Assembly: GCA_015501055.1 (NCBI GenBank)
Contig: JADNYV010000185.1
Location: 1-64,000 of the forward strand
DNA length: 64,000 bases
Source of the DNA: Mucidula mucida
Taxonomy: Eukaryota > Basidiomycota > Agaricomycetes > Agaricales > Physalacriaceae
Reading direction: 5' to 3'
Position 1 is the stretch's first letter; every line of letters starts with the position of its first letter. Positions 33,055-44,213 of this stretch are shown one piece after another. Both the position numbers and the translations under genes were made by a program. The notes under the pieces are model-generated. The model saw only the letters and a list, made by a program, of their open reading frames with translations, did no database searches and was not told the DNA's origin.

Positions 33055-34157
33055 ATGCGATTCGATATCTTCGTTGTCCTCACCTCTGTATTTGCTGCTG
33101 CTGCGGCTCTAGTAAGTCCCGTACCTGTCTCCGCAAGTCATGCAGCTGATCTGGGCACAAGGACGAGCGAAGCACCTGGAAACCTCGGGGAAGTTCCCAG
33201 GCGAGGGGGGAAGCCAGTGTTAGTGTTGGTGTCGCCGCCATGTAGTCCCTCTCAACCGCATCTAGGTCATTGAAGCGGAGAAGCGCACCGACGATATCCA
33301 CGTCAACGTAGGCATTAGGCTTTTCTTGTGCGCGCCGACGCTGACCGGCTTTACGGAATATGCAGCTTGTGGGTGCCGGACAGTCGTGGAAACGGGCGGT
33401 ATGCCGTTATCGCCATTCAGTATTCGCTGAATCTGTAACTGCTTGCGATAGGTGGTCGATGGGGATGACAATCTAAAGCGCGAGGCGGTGAGTGAAACTC
33501 CTAATCAATGCGGTCTTTGTCCTCATGAACATGCCAAGCTCGTTGGGGCTGGACAGTCGTGGAAGCGAGAGGCCGAAGCCGTACGTGGCGAACATATCGA
33601 CGCTATAAGTATGGCGACTTATGCAACACTGATAGATGGTCGGAGCTGGACAGTCGTGGAAGCGGGAAGCCGATGCCGTACGTCACAAATGTCCACAAGG
33701 AGAATTAACGTCTGATAAGTACTGACAGATGGTCGGCGCCGGACAGTCTTGGAAGCGTGATGATGCTGAAGCCGTGCGTGCATCGCGTGAACGCTGGTAC
33801 GACCTATACTCACGACACGTTAATAGGTTGAGTTGCGGAAGGTGTCCATGCGTGAGGCGGATCCCGTGCGTTGAGCTGATAGAGCAGGTATAATTACTGA
33901 CACCGTCATAGATGGTCGGCGCGGGACAGTCCTGGAAGCCGCGCGAAGCTGCACCTGTAAGTCGATGTTCATTCCAGAAGGACACAGCTGGATTAAATTT
34001 TGATCTTCTAGATGGTCGGTGCAGGCCAGTCATGGCGACGTGATCCTGAAGCGATGGCGAAGCCTGTCAGTGCCTTTCTTGCAAAACACCGGTATTGTTA
34101 GACTGACCAGCCGCGTAGATGGTTGGAGCAGGACAAAGTTGGCGTCGAGACGACTGA
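33055..34157 (+). CDS. Secreted Kex2-processed repeat-peptide precursor, one peptide per exon (11 exons)
   Basis: Exons 33055-33216, 33266-33307, 33366-33398, 33452-33487, 33539-33580, 33636-33677, 33729-33773, 33827-33865, 33912-33956, 34012-34065 and 34119-34157; every exon is a multiple of three and every intron (46-58 bp) is phase 0, giving 192 residues. Exon 1 encodes a signal peptide (MRFDIFVVLTSVFAAAAAL) and a pro-region ending PRRGGKP. Exon 2 holds VIEAEKR. Exons 3, 5, 6, 7, 9, 10 and 11 each encode (L/M)VGAGQSW followed by KR, RR or KPR and an acidic/Ala spacer such as EAEA, EADA or DDAEA. Exons 4 (VVDGDDNLKREA) and 8 (VELRKVSMREADP) are divergent units. KR followed by EAEA is the Kex2/Ste13 cue of yeast alpha-factor, so the expected product is many copies of an octapeptide ending in Trp. 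Role (pheromone-like signal, RiPP precursor or surface peptide) is unknown. No UstYa-like or other tailoring gene was recognised nearby. Confidence 0.85.
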
Positions 34158-36571
34158 TTACCACCGTAATCTTTTGCGCCGAGACGCGGAATCAGGAAAA
34201 ATCGACTCATAACCCAGGACGCTCCTTACCTCTCCCGTTTCTCTTGCTGGTTCTCGTCGTGTCCTGTCCCTCTTTTACGTTTTGTTCATCTTCCGGTGTC
34301 CCTTGTTGTATAATTCTACGTTCACCTTTGTTGTCTGAATACGATTAGCTTATGCCCTCTAGTACTTTCTAGAACATATTCGTAGTGAGCACGTCGTGTA
34401 AAATTTAACCATCAGGAAGATGTATACTTACATCTGCTGCCCGCCTAGCTCGCCTCATGTCCCTGTCACTGAAAGTGTGTTACCGTTTACGCTGTTCTGA
34501 TAGGTACATTGAGTACATTGAGCAGGTGACAGATCAAATGGCGCTGGTAGGTAGATCGAGCTCCGAACAGTTTTTAATTGAGTAGCCGTACCTTATGTGT
34601 TTTCGGTAGTCCGCGTTCTAATTGGCGTGCGCACGTACTCACGGACGAAGATTACGAAGCCTCGCTCCTTCGACGATGCCTGAAAGCGAACTGAGTACCA
34701 AAGTAACTCTGGGTAGAGACAGTCTTCAAGGTAACGTACACAGATAAACCCTATTAAACGTCGAGGATTTGCGGATCGTATCTAAAAAACGGTTATTCAA
34801 AAATGACCTGGGCACGTTCCATTTGACAGGCGTTCACGGTGATTGATTCCATACGTCTCGTTGCAACGAAGGCCGGAATGCGAGCGAAATCAGCAGCTTG
34901 ATTGCAATGCATGCGGACATAGCTGTCGCATTAAAGGAAGCTCCGTCAATTACGCGTGTGCACATCTTTCAAGCGGAACAGATAAGTGGGCCGCCGAAGT
35001 CCGTTTGGGTTGCAGTTGCGTCACCACACCGGTGGCCATAGAATTGGGGCCATCACGTTGTCCAAGGATGGAGGGAGGATTCAGGAGCAGTGATTGCTTC
35101 TGTTTGGTTGAGGGTTGTTGATGGTCACGTTTTGGGAGTCAAATCTAGTAATTCCTCTCCTTTACTCAAAATCTTGTTTTGTGACTATGGATTGAACCCG
35201 GCCCTTCAACACGGACCAGCTCTTCTCAGATCTTCCCCGGCTCTGTCTAGTCTTTCGTGTTGTGTTTCGACCACTTCCTAGTATTTTCTGTCGTGACTGA
35301 CGTCTTGGCCTTACTCGTGGATTCAAGGACTGGAGCGCATGAAACTCGGAAAATTGTGGAGCTAACGCTTCAGCGGGAGCGAAAGGAACATTGGGAATGT
35401 CATTGCCAGGATCCCCCGTTATCAGCTGTTAGCCGTTCCTCTGCTATGCTTCTCGTCCGTGGAAGTCTTCGTGTTGCTTCACAGGGTGCAAACATTAATA
35501 CTCAGTATTAGTCAAACTCATTAGGGGCGACGGAGAGCTGAAGGCCAACACTGACGAGCATAGACTCTCTATCACTGCAGTTACTGGTTGATCCATGATG
35601 TCCACCCAGCGGACCCTTTTGTTCGAGCGCGAAACATGCGATTTTCGATACACGGCGCGCATTTATGATAAGAAGCGCCTGGTATCCACTCTAACGAGCT
35701 ATTTTGTGAAGCACTAAAATTTTCAGTACTTACTTACTTCGACCGAGTCTCGACTCGGACTCCCATGACACTGCAGCCTATCCTCCACGCCTGACCACGC
35801 GATGATACTAGAAATGTTGCCGTCACTTCAGTACGAACAGTTCACCTTGCACGGGAGTGTCCTGCATGGAGGGAGCTCAAGAAGGATCAATGATGTCGAA
35901 AGACATGTGAGTAGTAAAGACTTCTCGAACTGTCGCCTGCGTGTCACCGATCCCTTCCAGAAGGCTGGCTTCATCCTCTTTCACGGTGCGGTGCATTCCC
36001 CTTGTCCGCCAGAATGGGAAATCTCGTGAATTTCCTTCTGCATTGCGGTGAGAAATAAACGCTTCGAACCAAAGGGTAGATTTGATTGTGGCACGATTTG
36101 CTCGCTCCTTAGCGCGCTCCCAAGCCCGACAGGGCCATCCTACAAGGCGCTCGCTCACGTCGTTCCTAAGGACTAGCCAAGGGAAGTAGTCAAGCGCTAA
36201 TCGACAATTCGTTTCTTCTCCTTCATTCGCTGCGCTACGGGCGAGGCGAATGCATCACGAAACGTATCGGTAAAGGAGCATGACTTGAGAGGTAGGATGA
36301 GAATCAGTATGCACTTTCGGATATCACAATCCCACAAACAAAACGGTAAATAAAGTCATTTCCAGAAAACAAGATGAGGGTTTCGACAATATCGATGCCT
36401 CGTTCTGACGGAGAAGTGGCCTCATTGTCGTGTGGTGGTAGACTGAGAGCGTGTACGAGGGTGCAATTTGGATTTCGGGGTCATTATGTCTCGCCGTACC
36501 AGAGCTAGATGTTTCTGGTTGTGGCGAATCCGACGGTGACGATGAGGCAGTCTTGACACGAAAAGCAATGA
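34158..36571. other. Unassigned 2.4-kb stretch downstream of the peptide gene
   Basis: Only short frames (34843-35121 plus, 35877-36158 minus) with no recognisable features. I looked for tailoring-enzyme motifs beside the peptide precursor and saw none. Confidence 0.4.
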
Positions 36572-36743
36572 TAGATGTCACATATGGAAGTCAACGTTGG
36601 CGATGTACTCATTGAGGGTAAGGTTCTTCCTGAAATCTCCGACCCATGAGAGTAATAGATGTCACATATGGAAGTCAACGTTGCGATGTATCTCATTGAG
36701 GGTAAGGTTCTTTCCTGAAAATCTCCCGACGCCATGAGAGTAA
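36572..36743. repeat. Tandem duplication of an 84-88-bp unit
   Basis: Units 36572-36655 and 36656-36743 both start TAGATGTCACATATGGAAGT and end CATGAGAGTAA. They differ almost only by single-base insertions or deletions (ggcg/gcg, tact/tatct, cttcc/ctttcc, ctccg/ctcccg). Confidence 0.85.
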
Positions 36744-37512
36744 CGCACACATCTCGTACTATCACATGCGAATAATATCGCCAGCAATAATCAGAATGCA
36801 ATGACGTCCGTCGGTGACGGTAATCCTTTGCCATGCTATAGAATGGTAGCAGAGCTCGAGCCGATACGGAAAAGGATGGCCTGGAAGAGCCACTCCTATC
36901 AGTACATGTACCTCCTTTCGAAGGATGACCATTGACAGACCTCTCACCAAGACTAATCTCGACCCGTCTTCCGCAATGGCCTCAGGAGGGACTCCATGTG
37001 TTTGGTCAAAGAAGCAGAACAGGCCCAAGACGGCGTGTTTTGAGAAACATATGGTCCTGGGTGGTTACGAGGTGCGATCTGAATGGACGCAATGCTGTGA
37101 AACGTAAAGCCTGACAGTGAACAGGACACCATAAGGTCTGCTTGCCCATGACCTTGTGGCTTGATAAGAAAGGAATACTTGTTATGAATTGTGCAGCGAA
37201 ATCGTAAGCATTAACGATGATCTCGGTCAAGTTAAAGGCCGTGCCATGCTTCGGCAATCAAACCGCGTATATCCGTCATAGAAATGACTCGGTCAACATG
37301 GCGACGAAAAAAAGAGCTCCACCGCTGGGGAGACTACTAACTCCTCAACGTACATAACGGCCCACCGTTTTCTCCGAGGGTGAATAGCGCACGAAAGCTG
37401 GTACCCAATGAGATATCGTACGTCTGGAGTATTGATAGACTGCGCCACGAGCAACACGCGCTACCGAGCGTCATTGGAGCCCGAAGTCATTGGTCCAATG
37501 ATGAGGAATATC
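36744..37512. other. Unassigned sequence
   Basis: Several overlapping 60-88 codon frames on both strands, none with a motif. Confidence 0.4.
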
Positions 37513-38467
37513 CTATGCAGAATCTCGGATGGACAGCGGCGCACAGCGAGTAACACAGGTCAGGGCAGGCCGGCCATGCTTAGGGAGACACTTTGAGTTC
37601 AACGTGAGAAGGCTGAACTCGTAGTCTACTTCTTTCAGAACGTAGAGGACATAAAAGGTTTGCCAATCGTCACTCATTGCGTTAAAGACAGCAAATTTTG
37701 CGCTGTATGGGCCGCATGGAGAGCTGTACGATGAAAGCGAGAAGTCTTTTCCGGATGAAGCAAGTAAGCTACACACGTTGGCATTGCAGGTCGTCGTCGA
37801 TGCGTCAACCGCACGATCCAATTCTAACGATGGATCGACATACTAGTAGAGAGCAAAAGGCTGATTATTTGCGGTATCAGCCCATGAGTGTGTCCTTCAT
37901 GCGAAGAACAATCCAGTAAGTACAAGAACGTTTGAAGAGGACTCTTGGTGAGAGTCGGAGTCGGAGAAGAAACCAAGGATCTTTAGGATGCACCAATAGT
38001 AAAGGAAGCTTTAACATCACTGCATCTTGATCTTTCCATGTGCTAGCCGATAGCAGGAAGGCGAACAAATCCTTGATTTCCTGGAAGTGGGCAGTGGCAA
38101 AGAATAAGGCGACCTCGTGACAAACAACGCGTTCCGGACCGGCGGCATTTAGGGTTAGGGTTTTAGACGTTGTCATTACTACTCCTCGGACCTCGACCAC
38201 CAATACTACTCCCAGGCGGTGGTGGCGACTAGTCGCTAGCTCGTCCACGTCTTTTCCATCACTCCTGCCATTGTCCTCGTTACGGGTTATACACCGCTCT
38301 TCTTCCCAGTTCCATATGTACCCGTAACCCAAGACCATGCTGTAGAGGCAAGAAATCAGCTGCGCCAATGTCACTAGCATATAACGCCAGATACACCTGA
38401 GCCCTATTAGAGGCGAGCTCCCCGGACATTTAGTCACCGCCGCCGAATGTGATCGTCTACCCAACAT
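37513..38467 (-). CDS. Hypothetical protein (tentative)
   Basis: Two minus-strand frames, 38467-37877 (196 codons, with a hydrophobic start containing WRYMLVTLAQLISCLYSMVLG) and 37821-37513, could be exons of one gene joined by an intron in between. No family is recognised. The long frame alone is modest evidence and the 5' part is basic and irregular. It may equally be chance. Confidence 0.2.
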
Positions 38468-39151
38468 GGCGCACTTGCAACTGGTTACCTAGTATTTCAT
38501 TGGCCTTTCCTTCATCGCATTGAGCTTTGCGTCCCGAATATCACTAACGCCGTGCTGACATCCGATGTCAGTCGGGCGCCCCGTGACTGCTGGTAGGGCT
38601 CTCGGTGTGCATGATCAGGAGCTAGTCTGGGATCGCGGCAGCGGAACGTCACTTCGCTCATCCGACATCATCTTCTGCATTGGCCGCCTTGTCTTCATCA
38701 CAAGCATCTATACCATACACCTCTCAAAAGGCCATGGAACCGCGAAGGCTTGCCGTGTCGTCAGATACGGCGGAAATATCGACACAAAGCCTGAATACTG
38801 CCGCAGCTTTCGCTGTGCACTCTAATCACGCAGGAAAAGACTTGTTGACAGCCTTCTGTGCGCCATGGCGTATGCAGGTGGATATACTTTCAGTACGTCG
38901 TCTTAGACAACACCCCGAAGTCCGCCCCATCTTGTCCGTCGCGTTCATCGTTGACCTGCGGAATGGGTAAGTTTGTCTCGAAAGAACTTGATGTTACATT
39001 ACTGCTGCTCCTGGTCCAGTCAACGTCGATTCTGTGGTCTGGGCACCATTCGCGCCTATGGGTGTTATGATCAGAAATTGAAGAAACGTATATTGGTGAG
39101 ACCAAAGGGATCAACGGAGCGGGGGATCCTGACTCCTCAGTACTGTCCGTC

Positions 39152-39186
39152 GTCGTGCCAGTGTAGCTCAGCCGCTACATCACGAC
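39152..39186 (+). repeat. Hairpin repeat copy 1
   Basis: Outer stem GTCGTG/CACGAC, inner stem TGTAGC/GCTACA, loop TCAGCC. Founder-like sequence of a family with six further copies between 40.9 and 42.2 kb. It is followed about 45 bp later by a pyrimidine tract ending CGCAG. Confidence 0.75.
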
Positions 39187-39433
39187 ATGCGTGTTTCAAT
39201 TCATGGTCCTCTTTTTTTCCTTCTCGTCCGCAGTGCCAAGAATAGCGTATCGAAGAGCGTTGGGGGAGTTGTGTGGGAATTACTTGACTACTTCACCTTA
39301 TGAATCAAAGAAGGTGTGTTGACACTCTTGGCATGGTCCTACGGACTACGGAGATGTCAATGCTTCTTAACGTGGCTACTAATTAGGGACAAGTGTATAC
39401 GACTGCAGATCCAATGCCCGGCTCAACCCAACT

Positions 39434-40603
39434 TTACTCTCTGCCTTTTTCCAAGTTGCCACGAAGCAGAGTGTGCTCGATAAAAGCCAGAGAAGCATGT
39501 TTGGCACCGTACACATCAAGCGACTGGATATGCAATCCGCTAGATACCAGGTCCTCCCAGAGTCGATTAGAGACATAGATGTTGGCGATCCTGAGGCTCC
39601 TCAAACGGCGCAGGAAAGGCAGAAGAGTGACGGCCTCCTCGTCGCATATGTGACCACAGAAAGAGCTGGTCCTCAAGCAGTCGATGTTGAGCATTTGCAG
39701 TCTAGGTGAGCTCTGGCCCCAGAGTCGGAAGGCGTCTTGGATCCTGAAGACTTGCTCTCGAAAGTGCCCCAGCTCTAGATGGGTGATGGAAGGGTTCGCA
39801 GAGAGAAGTGTTTCGACGGTGACGCTGTCGAAGCAGCCCTTGAGAGAGAGGCGCTGGAGGTTTTGAAATTCGGAACTCCTGCGCCATATGTCTGGATACC
39901 ATCCACCCTCAGGTCGATGACGCTCCGCATGGCAGTGACGATTTGACAGAGGGAGTCGAAATCTGGGCCTTCTGATGGTGGACTTTCCTGTATTTTCAGG
40001 CCAGGGATTATCAGAATCTTGAAGATGATGTGAAGAAAATAATGGACAGACCTGAATGTGCGGAGCGAGCAGAGCGAATGGAATTCTTTCAAGTTACTTG
40101 ATAGAACGCTCAACATCACACTCTGCCTTGACATGTCTCGTTTACGCAGTTCACAGTGTGGTGCCGCTCCGACGGCGCCACTGTGAGTGATTTCCAAGCA
40201 ATGAACATGTCGTGATAGCTCTGTCTCTCCCCGAGTTATGGCCTTCAGGAAACCCATCCTTTGATCGCCACCACAAGCTCTGTAAGTTGAAAACCGACGC
40301 TCGTGGCTCGAGTCCAGAATGACCTTGGTAAACAGCAGTGGCGTGCCAACGGCGCACATGAGCTTGCACTGGACGGAACGGATGTTTTTGAGGCTGAATA
40401 AATCAAGCTTGACGAGGATGAGAACGTAGCAGTAGACATAAATTGTCGCCCTCGCTCACCTCGTTGAACTCGCAGATTAGCCACCAAATTTCAGTCGGAA
40501 GAGTCAGCGGCGTCGCTTTCTCCAGGCGACTGTAATCCGAGCACTCTCCGGATGGTTTGCGGGCGGAGGTGTGGTGCAACAGTGGCTGAGAAAAGGGATC
40601 CAT
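39434..40603 (-). pseudogene. F-box/LRR-type protein, copy 1 (broken)
   Basis: From ATG 40603 the first exon encodes an F-box-like TPLTLPTEIWWLICEFNE and ends at 40460. Exon 2 starts at 40407 (LDLFSLKNIRSV) and runs to 40052. The next acceptor, by comparison with copy 2, is GG instead of AG. Near 39900 a deletion of about 13 bp relative to copy 2 shifts the frame, after which LRR-like sequence (FQNLQRLSLKGCF, LQMLNIDCL, LPFLRRLRSLRIANIYVS) continues to a stop at 39434. Copy 2 is at 50923-52483. These are members of the large agaricomycete F-box/LRR family (substrate receptors of SCF ubiquitin ligases in general; target unknown). Confidence 0.8.
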
Positions 40604-40994
40604 GGTAGTGGTGTGTTGCAGCCTTGTCATCTCCCCGATGTATAGGCCAGAAGGAGAACAATAGAGGACCCGCGTCAAAGATCAGAGCAGTACTAACCTC
40701 GGCCTGGGACATGAGGCGTGTGACAGTTTAAGTGGCGGACCTCGATTGATTCTGGACGTCGTGGACAGTGATATGGACACGGCGTGAGACCTGGTATTTT
40801 AACCTAGAGGTGTTGGTAAGGAATCTTGAGCTGGTCCTCCTCTTTCCTCAGCTTCGTCATTTATGGTGGCTTTGTCCGCTCTGTCAAAGTCCTTGTTCCC
40901 GACGCGAGTCGAGAACCTGCTGAGAGGGGCAAGAACGGACACTACTCAACGCGAGCAAGATGAGCTACCTTTGGGCTGTCACCTGTGGAAGGTT

Positions 40995-41034
40995 TGTCAA
41001 GACTACCATGGTTCAGCCGCTACAGTACGACATG
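40995..41034 (+). repeat. Hairpin repeat copy 2 (5' arm decayed)
   Basis: Retains TTCAGCCGCTACAGTACGACATG; the outer 5' arm is no longer complementary. Confidence 0.55.
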
Positions 41035-41161
41035 AACTCATTGAAATCCACCTCTTTTTCTTCCCTCTCAAAGTGGGGACATGCCGAGAACTTGTCTCAT
41101 TACTTCCCTAGATGGGGGTCATCCAGTGAACAATGATCCTGACCTCTCTGTACTGTCCATC

Positions 41162-41196
41162 ATCGTGCCAGTTTAGCTCAGCCGCTACAGCACGAT
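41162..41196 (+). repeat. Hairpin repeat copy 3
   Basis: Outer stem ATCGTG/CACGAT: both sides changed relative to copy 1, so pairing is kept. Inner stem TTTAGC/GCTACA has one mismatch. Confidence 0.7.
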
Positions 41197-41468
41197 ATGA
41201 CAGTGCGTCTCCCTTTTTGCAGATCTAGAGGTTCTGCTGCGTACTTTCGCCATGCGCGGGAGGAGCATTGGCTGTTGAGCCGGTCCTCCTCTCGTCAGTG
41301 GTCTACCTCGAAGTTCTTGTTCCGTGCACTAGCATCTACTTACTTTAGGGGAGAGTCGGTGTATTACTTGAAATTGGATGGAAAGAAACTGGGGAGATGT
41401 GCAATAACGGACCTTGAAGCGTACGAGTGATGATCTACACTCGACTCAGAGGATCCTGACTGTCTATC

Positions 41469-41503
41469 GTTGTGGCAGTGTAGCTCAGTCGCTACAACAC
41501 GAC
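41469..41503 (+). repeat. Hairpin repeat copy 4
   Basis: Outer stem GTTGTG/CACGAC (one G-U in RNA), inner stem TGTAGC/GCTACA, loop TCAGTC. Confidence 0.7.
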
Positions 41504-41660
41504 ATGAGAGTACGCCAATTCAAGGTCATGTGGTTGTTTTTCTTGCTTCTCCTCCGCAAAATAGGGGATTGCCGTAGAGTAGCACTGTATCGGGTTAAAA
41601 GACCACGACAAGTTGTGATTTCCACCCTTAATAGCTTCATCAATCCTTTCGCTGGCGTTG

Positions 41661-41702
41661 GTACTTGTCGGTGTGTAGCTCACCCGCTACAGCACGGCGT
41701 GG
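41661..41702 (+). repeat. Hairpin repeat copy 5
   Basis: Inner stem TGTAGC (41674-41679) with GCTACA (41686-41691); outer arms diverged. Confidence 0.6.
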
Positions 41703-41884
41703 GCGAGTGTTATCCACTTCTTCTTCTTCTTCTTGGTCAACATGCCGCCAGTGCAGAGAAGAACTGCTAAACGGATTAGCGCAAAGTTTGACATAGAATG
41801 AAAGATCCTGTGCTTTGCCCAAGTAAACGCCTCAAAAATCGATGCTGGAGGTGCTTCCACTCCACGTTGCTCTACAAGTGTACA

Positions 41885-41917
41885 TCGTGGCACTGTAGCT
41901 CAGCCGCTACGGCACGA
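41885..41917 (+). repeat. Hairpin repeat copy 6
   Basis: Outer TCGTG/CACGA, inner TGTAGC/GCTACG (U-G in RNA), loop TCAGCC; followed by a pyrimidine tract ending CCGCA. Confidence 0.65.
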
Positions 41918-42079
41918 ATGCAAACTGCGGCAAGATGGTCTGCAGCCCTTTTTCTTTCGTCTCATCCGCAATGTCCTGCGCGCTGGAGTGGTACAATTTG
42001 AAATTTCCATATAACGAGATACGTTTGTGATCCTAATATCACATACGAGTCCATTCACGTAAAAATAATCTACTTGATC

Positions 42080-42114
42080 GTCGTGGCAATGTAGCTCAGC
42101 TGCTATAGCGCGAC
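42080..42114 (+). repeat. Hairpin repeat copy 7
   Basis: Outer GTCGTG/CGCGAC and inner TGTAGC/GCTATA, each with one G-U type pair; loop TCAGCT. Confidence 0.65.
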
Positions 42115-42507
42115 ATTGTAGTCAGCCCAATCAATTTTTTTTGTCGTCAAATGAGAAACAAAAGGCCAGGTGCCTGAAAGTCATACTTCCCCAGAGTCGC
42201 GTATGCCATTCGAGAACCGACACAGAATGGAACATCTTTTGTCCAAGTAAGGGCATCAAATGTGAGGGAACTTCTTCCATTGCTCTACGTGATGTGTAGC
42301 GTAGGACATTCCTCACGCGATTTCCGAGGCTACATGACTTCGGTCTTGCTCGAGAATATGGCTATCGTCCTAAAAGACGCCTCGTTTAATGCTGGTCAAG
42401 AATAACAGACTCCAAATCATTATCAATCTACAGTAGAATACAGACAAAATCGAAAATCAACAAACATCCTCATGCAAACAAAAGAAACTGGTACAATACA
42501 AGCGTCC

Positions 42508-44174
42508 TCATCTCGCCGCCGCCAACCTCTGGAGAAGAGCTATCATCGCAGCAGCACCAATCTTACCTCCAGGACCTCTTCTTCCAAAGCCCTCCTCATC
42601 CGAAGTGTCTACGTCGTCGTCCATATCCTCATCCGAGTCATTTTCATCTTCATCCATATCCTCATCGTCATCGTCAGGCTGTCTGTACGGCCCCCACTGC
42701 TTTTCAGGGTCCAGCCCGACCATGCGCCGCACAAGCCCAAACTCGTTATCATTAGCACACGTCGGCAACGCCACAAACTTGTCATCATCACCGAACGTCG
42801 TGTAAAACTCCCTATCGCCAACCATCGACTGGTCCCTTGCATCGCTCGTAATCGCGTCCAAAGCGTACTCGACCTTGCCGCCCTTGTCAAAGAAGAACGT
42901 TGTCTCGTGCGAGTAGGCGGAAAGCGCGTGAGAACGAACAATATCTGCGGTAAATGGGGAAGAACGCTTGAGAATATCAAATGCAGCGCGGAAGACGGCA
43001 GTGAAGCCCCGGTAGAAGGAGAGATAGAGGCTTGGGTAGAGCGAGGGCGGGATAATTTCACCATTATACAGAGAGTCGACGTCAGAGCCGTCGATGATTT
43101 GTCGTCTCTCGAACATAAAAGCCCCCTCCATGGGCATGGTGTCCATACTGAAGGCGGCTTTTACTTTGATCCAGGCGTTAGAAAGACGCATGAATGGTGT
43201 ACGGCAACATACCGGTTGGCTGGAAGATCATTCGAGGTGAGAGCCATCCACCCAGGCAACGTCCGCAGGTGCATCCATACTTGTTCTGGTCGATATAATC
43301 TTGCACGGTCGCACAGCCAGTGTCCATCCCCATTGCGGTCTTTGCTGCGTACTCCATCGACAGATCGGCATCCGAGTACCCGGTCCAACTGGCAGAAAGC
43401 ATTGTCTCCATAAACTCGCGTCCACTCACCATACTATCGCGTAGAACTTGCACGGGCGTAGCTCCGTCAGTGTTGTGGTGATTCTGCAGGTCATCGACGC
43501 GTCCGAGCTCAAGAAGCGTGTCGAAGGCTAATTTGTTCTTCGCTTGGACCGCGACATGCATGGGTAGAAAGCCGACTTGGTCAGGCGCATAGAGTGACTG
43601 AGAATCGGCTTCGTGAGCGTGGCGGATGAGTTGTGCAATGGACCCGGACGCGTCTGAAACGATGGCGCAATGGATGGGGAAATTCTGCTGACGTTCGCGC
43701 TTGATGTTGTCTGACATCTCGTAAGGGTCCTGGCCGTTGGCGAGCATTTCGTGATAGGGAGGTTGAGGTGGAAGAGAAAATTCTTCCCTGACACTTTGCT
43801 GCACGTCTTCGGAAGCCAGAATTCGGTGGGAGGGATGTTCGGGGTCCATACTGTAACCGAAGAACTGCGTGCGTCCTATTCTTCTGAATCCGTTCTGGGG
43901 TCGAATCATTAGCATATACGCGCACGCTTGACCTGATAAACCAACCTTGATGAAGAAGGGCCACAGAGAACTCGTGCAATTCCTGGATTTCTTCGTCCAT
44001 CATCCCGAGAAAGTCTCCGCCAAGCATGCGTCAATAGATCAGGTACCCAGACAGAGTGGCGACCTCGCCGAGCGTAGGATGCGTAGCCGTCCCGCAGAGC
44101 GTTTGGAGCTGCCAGTTTTCATAGCCTTTTTCGAGCGTGAAAGAGTATACGAGGTCATTGAGTGAGGTCGACAT
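42508..44174 (-). pseudogene. Ankyrin-type protein with CxCxxC motif, copy 1 (premature stop)
   Basis: ATG 44174 (MSTSLNDLVYSFTLEK), an intron near 43950, then ankyrin-like repeats (NFPIHCAIVSDASGSIAQLI; GFLPMHVAVQAKNKLAFDTLLELG; NTDGATPVQVL), a YGCTCGRCLGGWLSPRM motif, an intron near 43190 and a C-terminal part ending in an acidic D/E run. Everything is open except codon TGA at 44031-44033, where copy 2 has CGA (Arg). A single C-to-T change thus truncates it after about 47 residues. Function unknown; the pattern looks like a lineage-specific family of intracellular proteins. Paralogue at 48560-50335. The 313-codon plus-strand frame over this gene is an antisense shadow. Confidence 0.8.
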
Positions 44175-44213
44175 GATGGTGGAAGGCAAGTGCAGTCTTT
44201 GCATTTAATGACG

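Noticed and set aside
38152..38166. Telomere-like TTAGGGTTAGGG
   Set aside because: Only two units, in mid-window; too short for an interstitial telomere.
39161..42107. tRNA-like TAGCTCAG (A-box-like) in the hairpin repeats
   Set aside because: No acceptor stem, anticodon arm or T-loop (GGTTCGA-type B box) at the right distance; the match is explained by the hairpin itself.
42472..43413. 313-codon plus-strand open frame
   Set aside because: Antisense shadow of the ankyrin paralogue, whose minus-strand frames have a duplicate at 48.6-50.3 kb and clear domain motifs.
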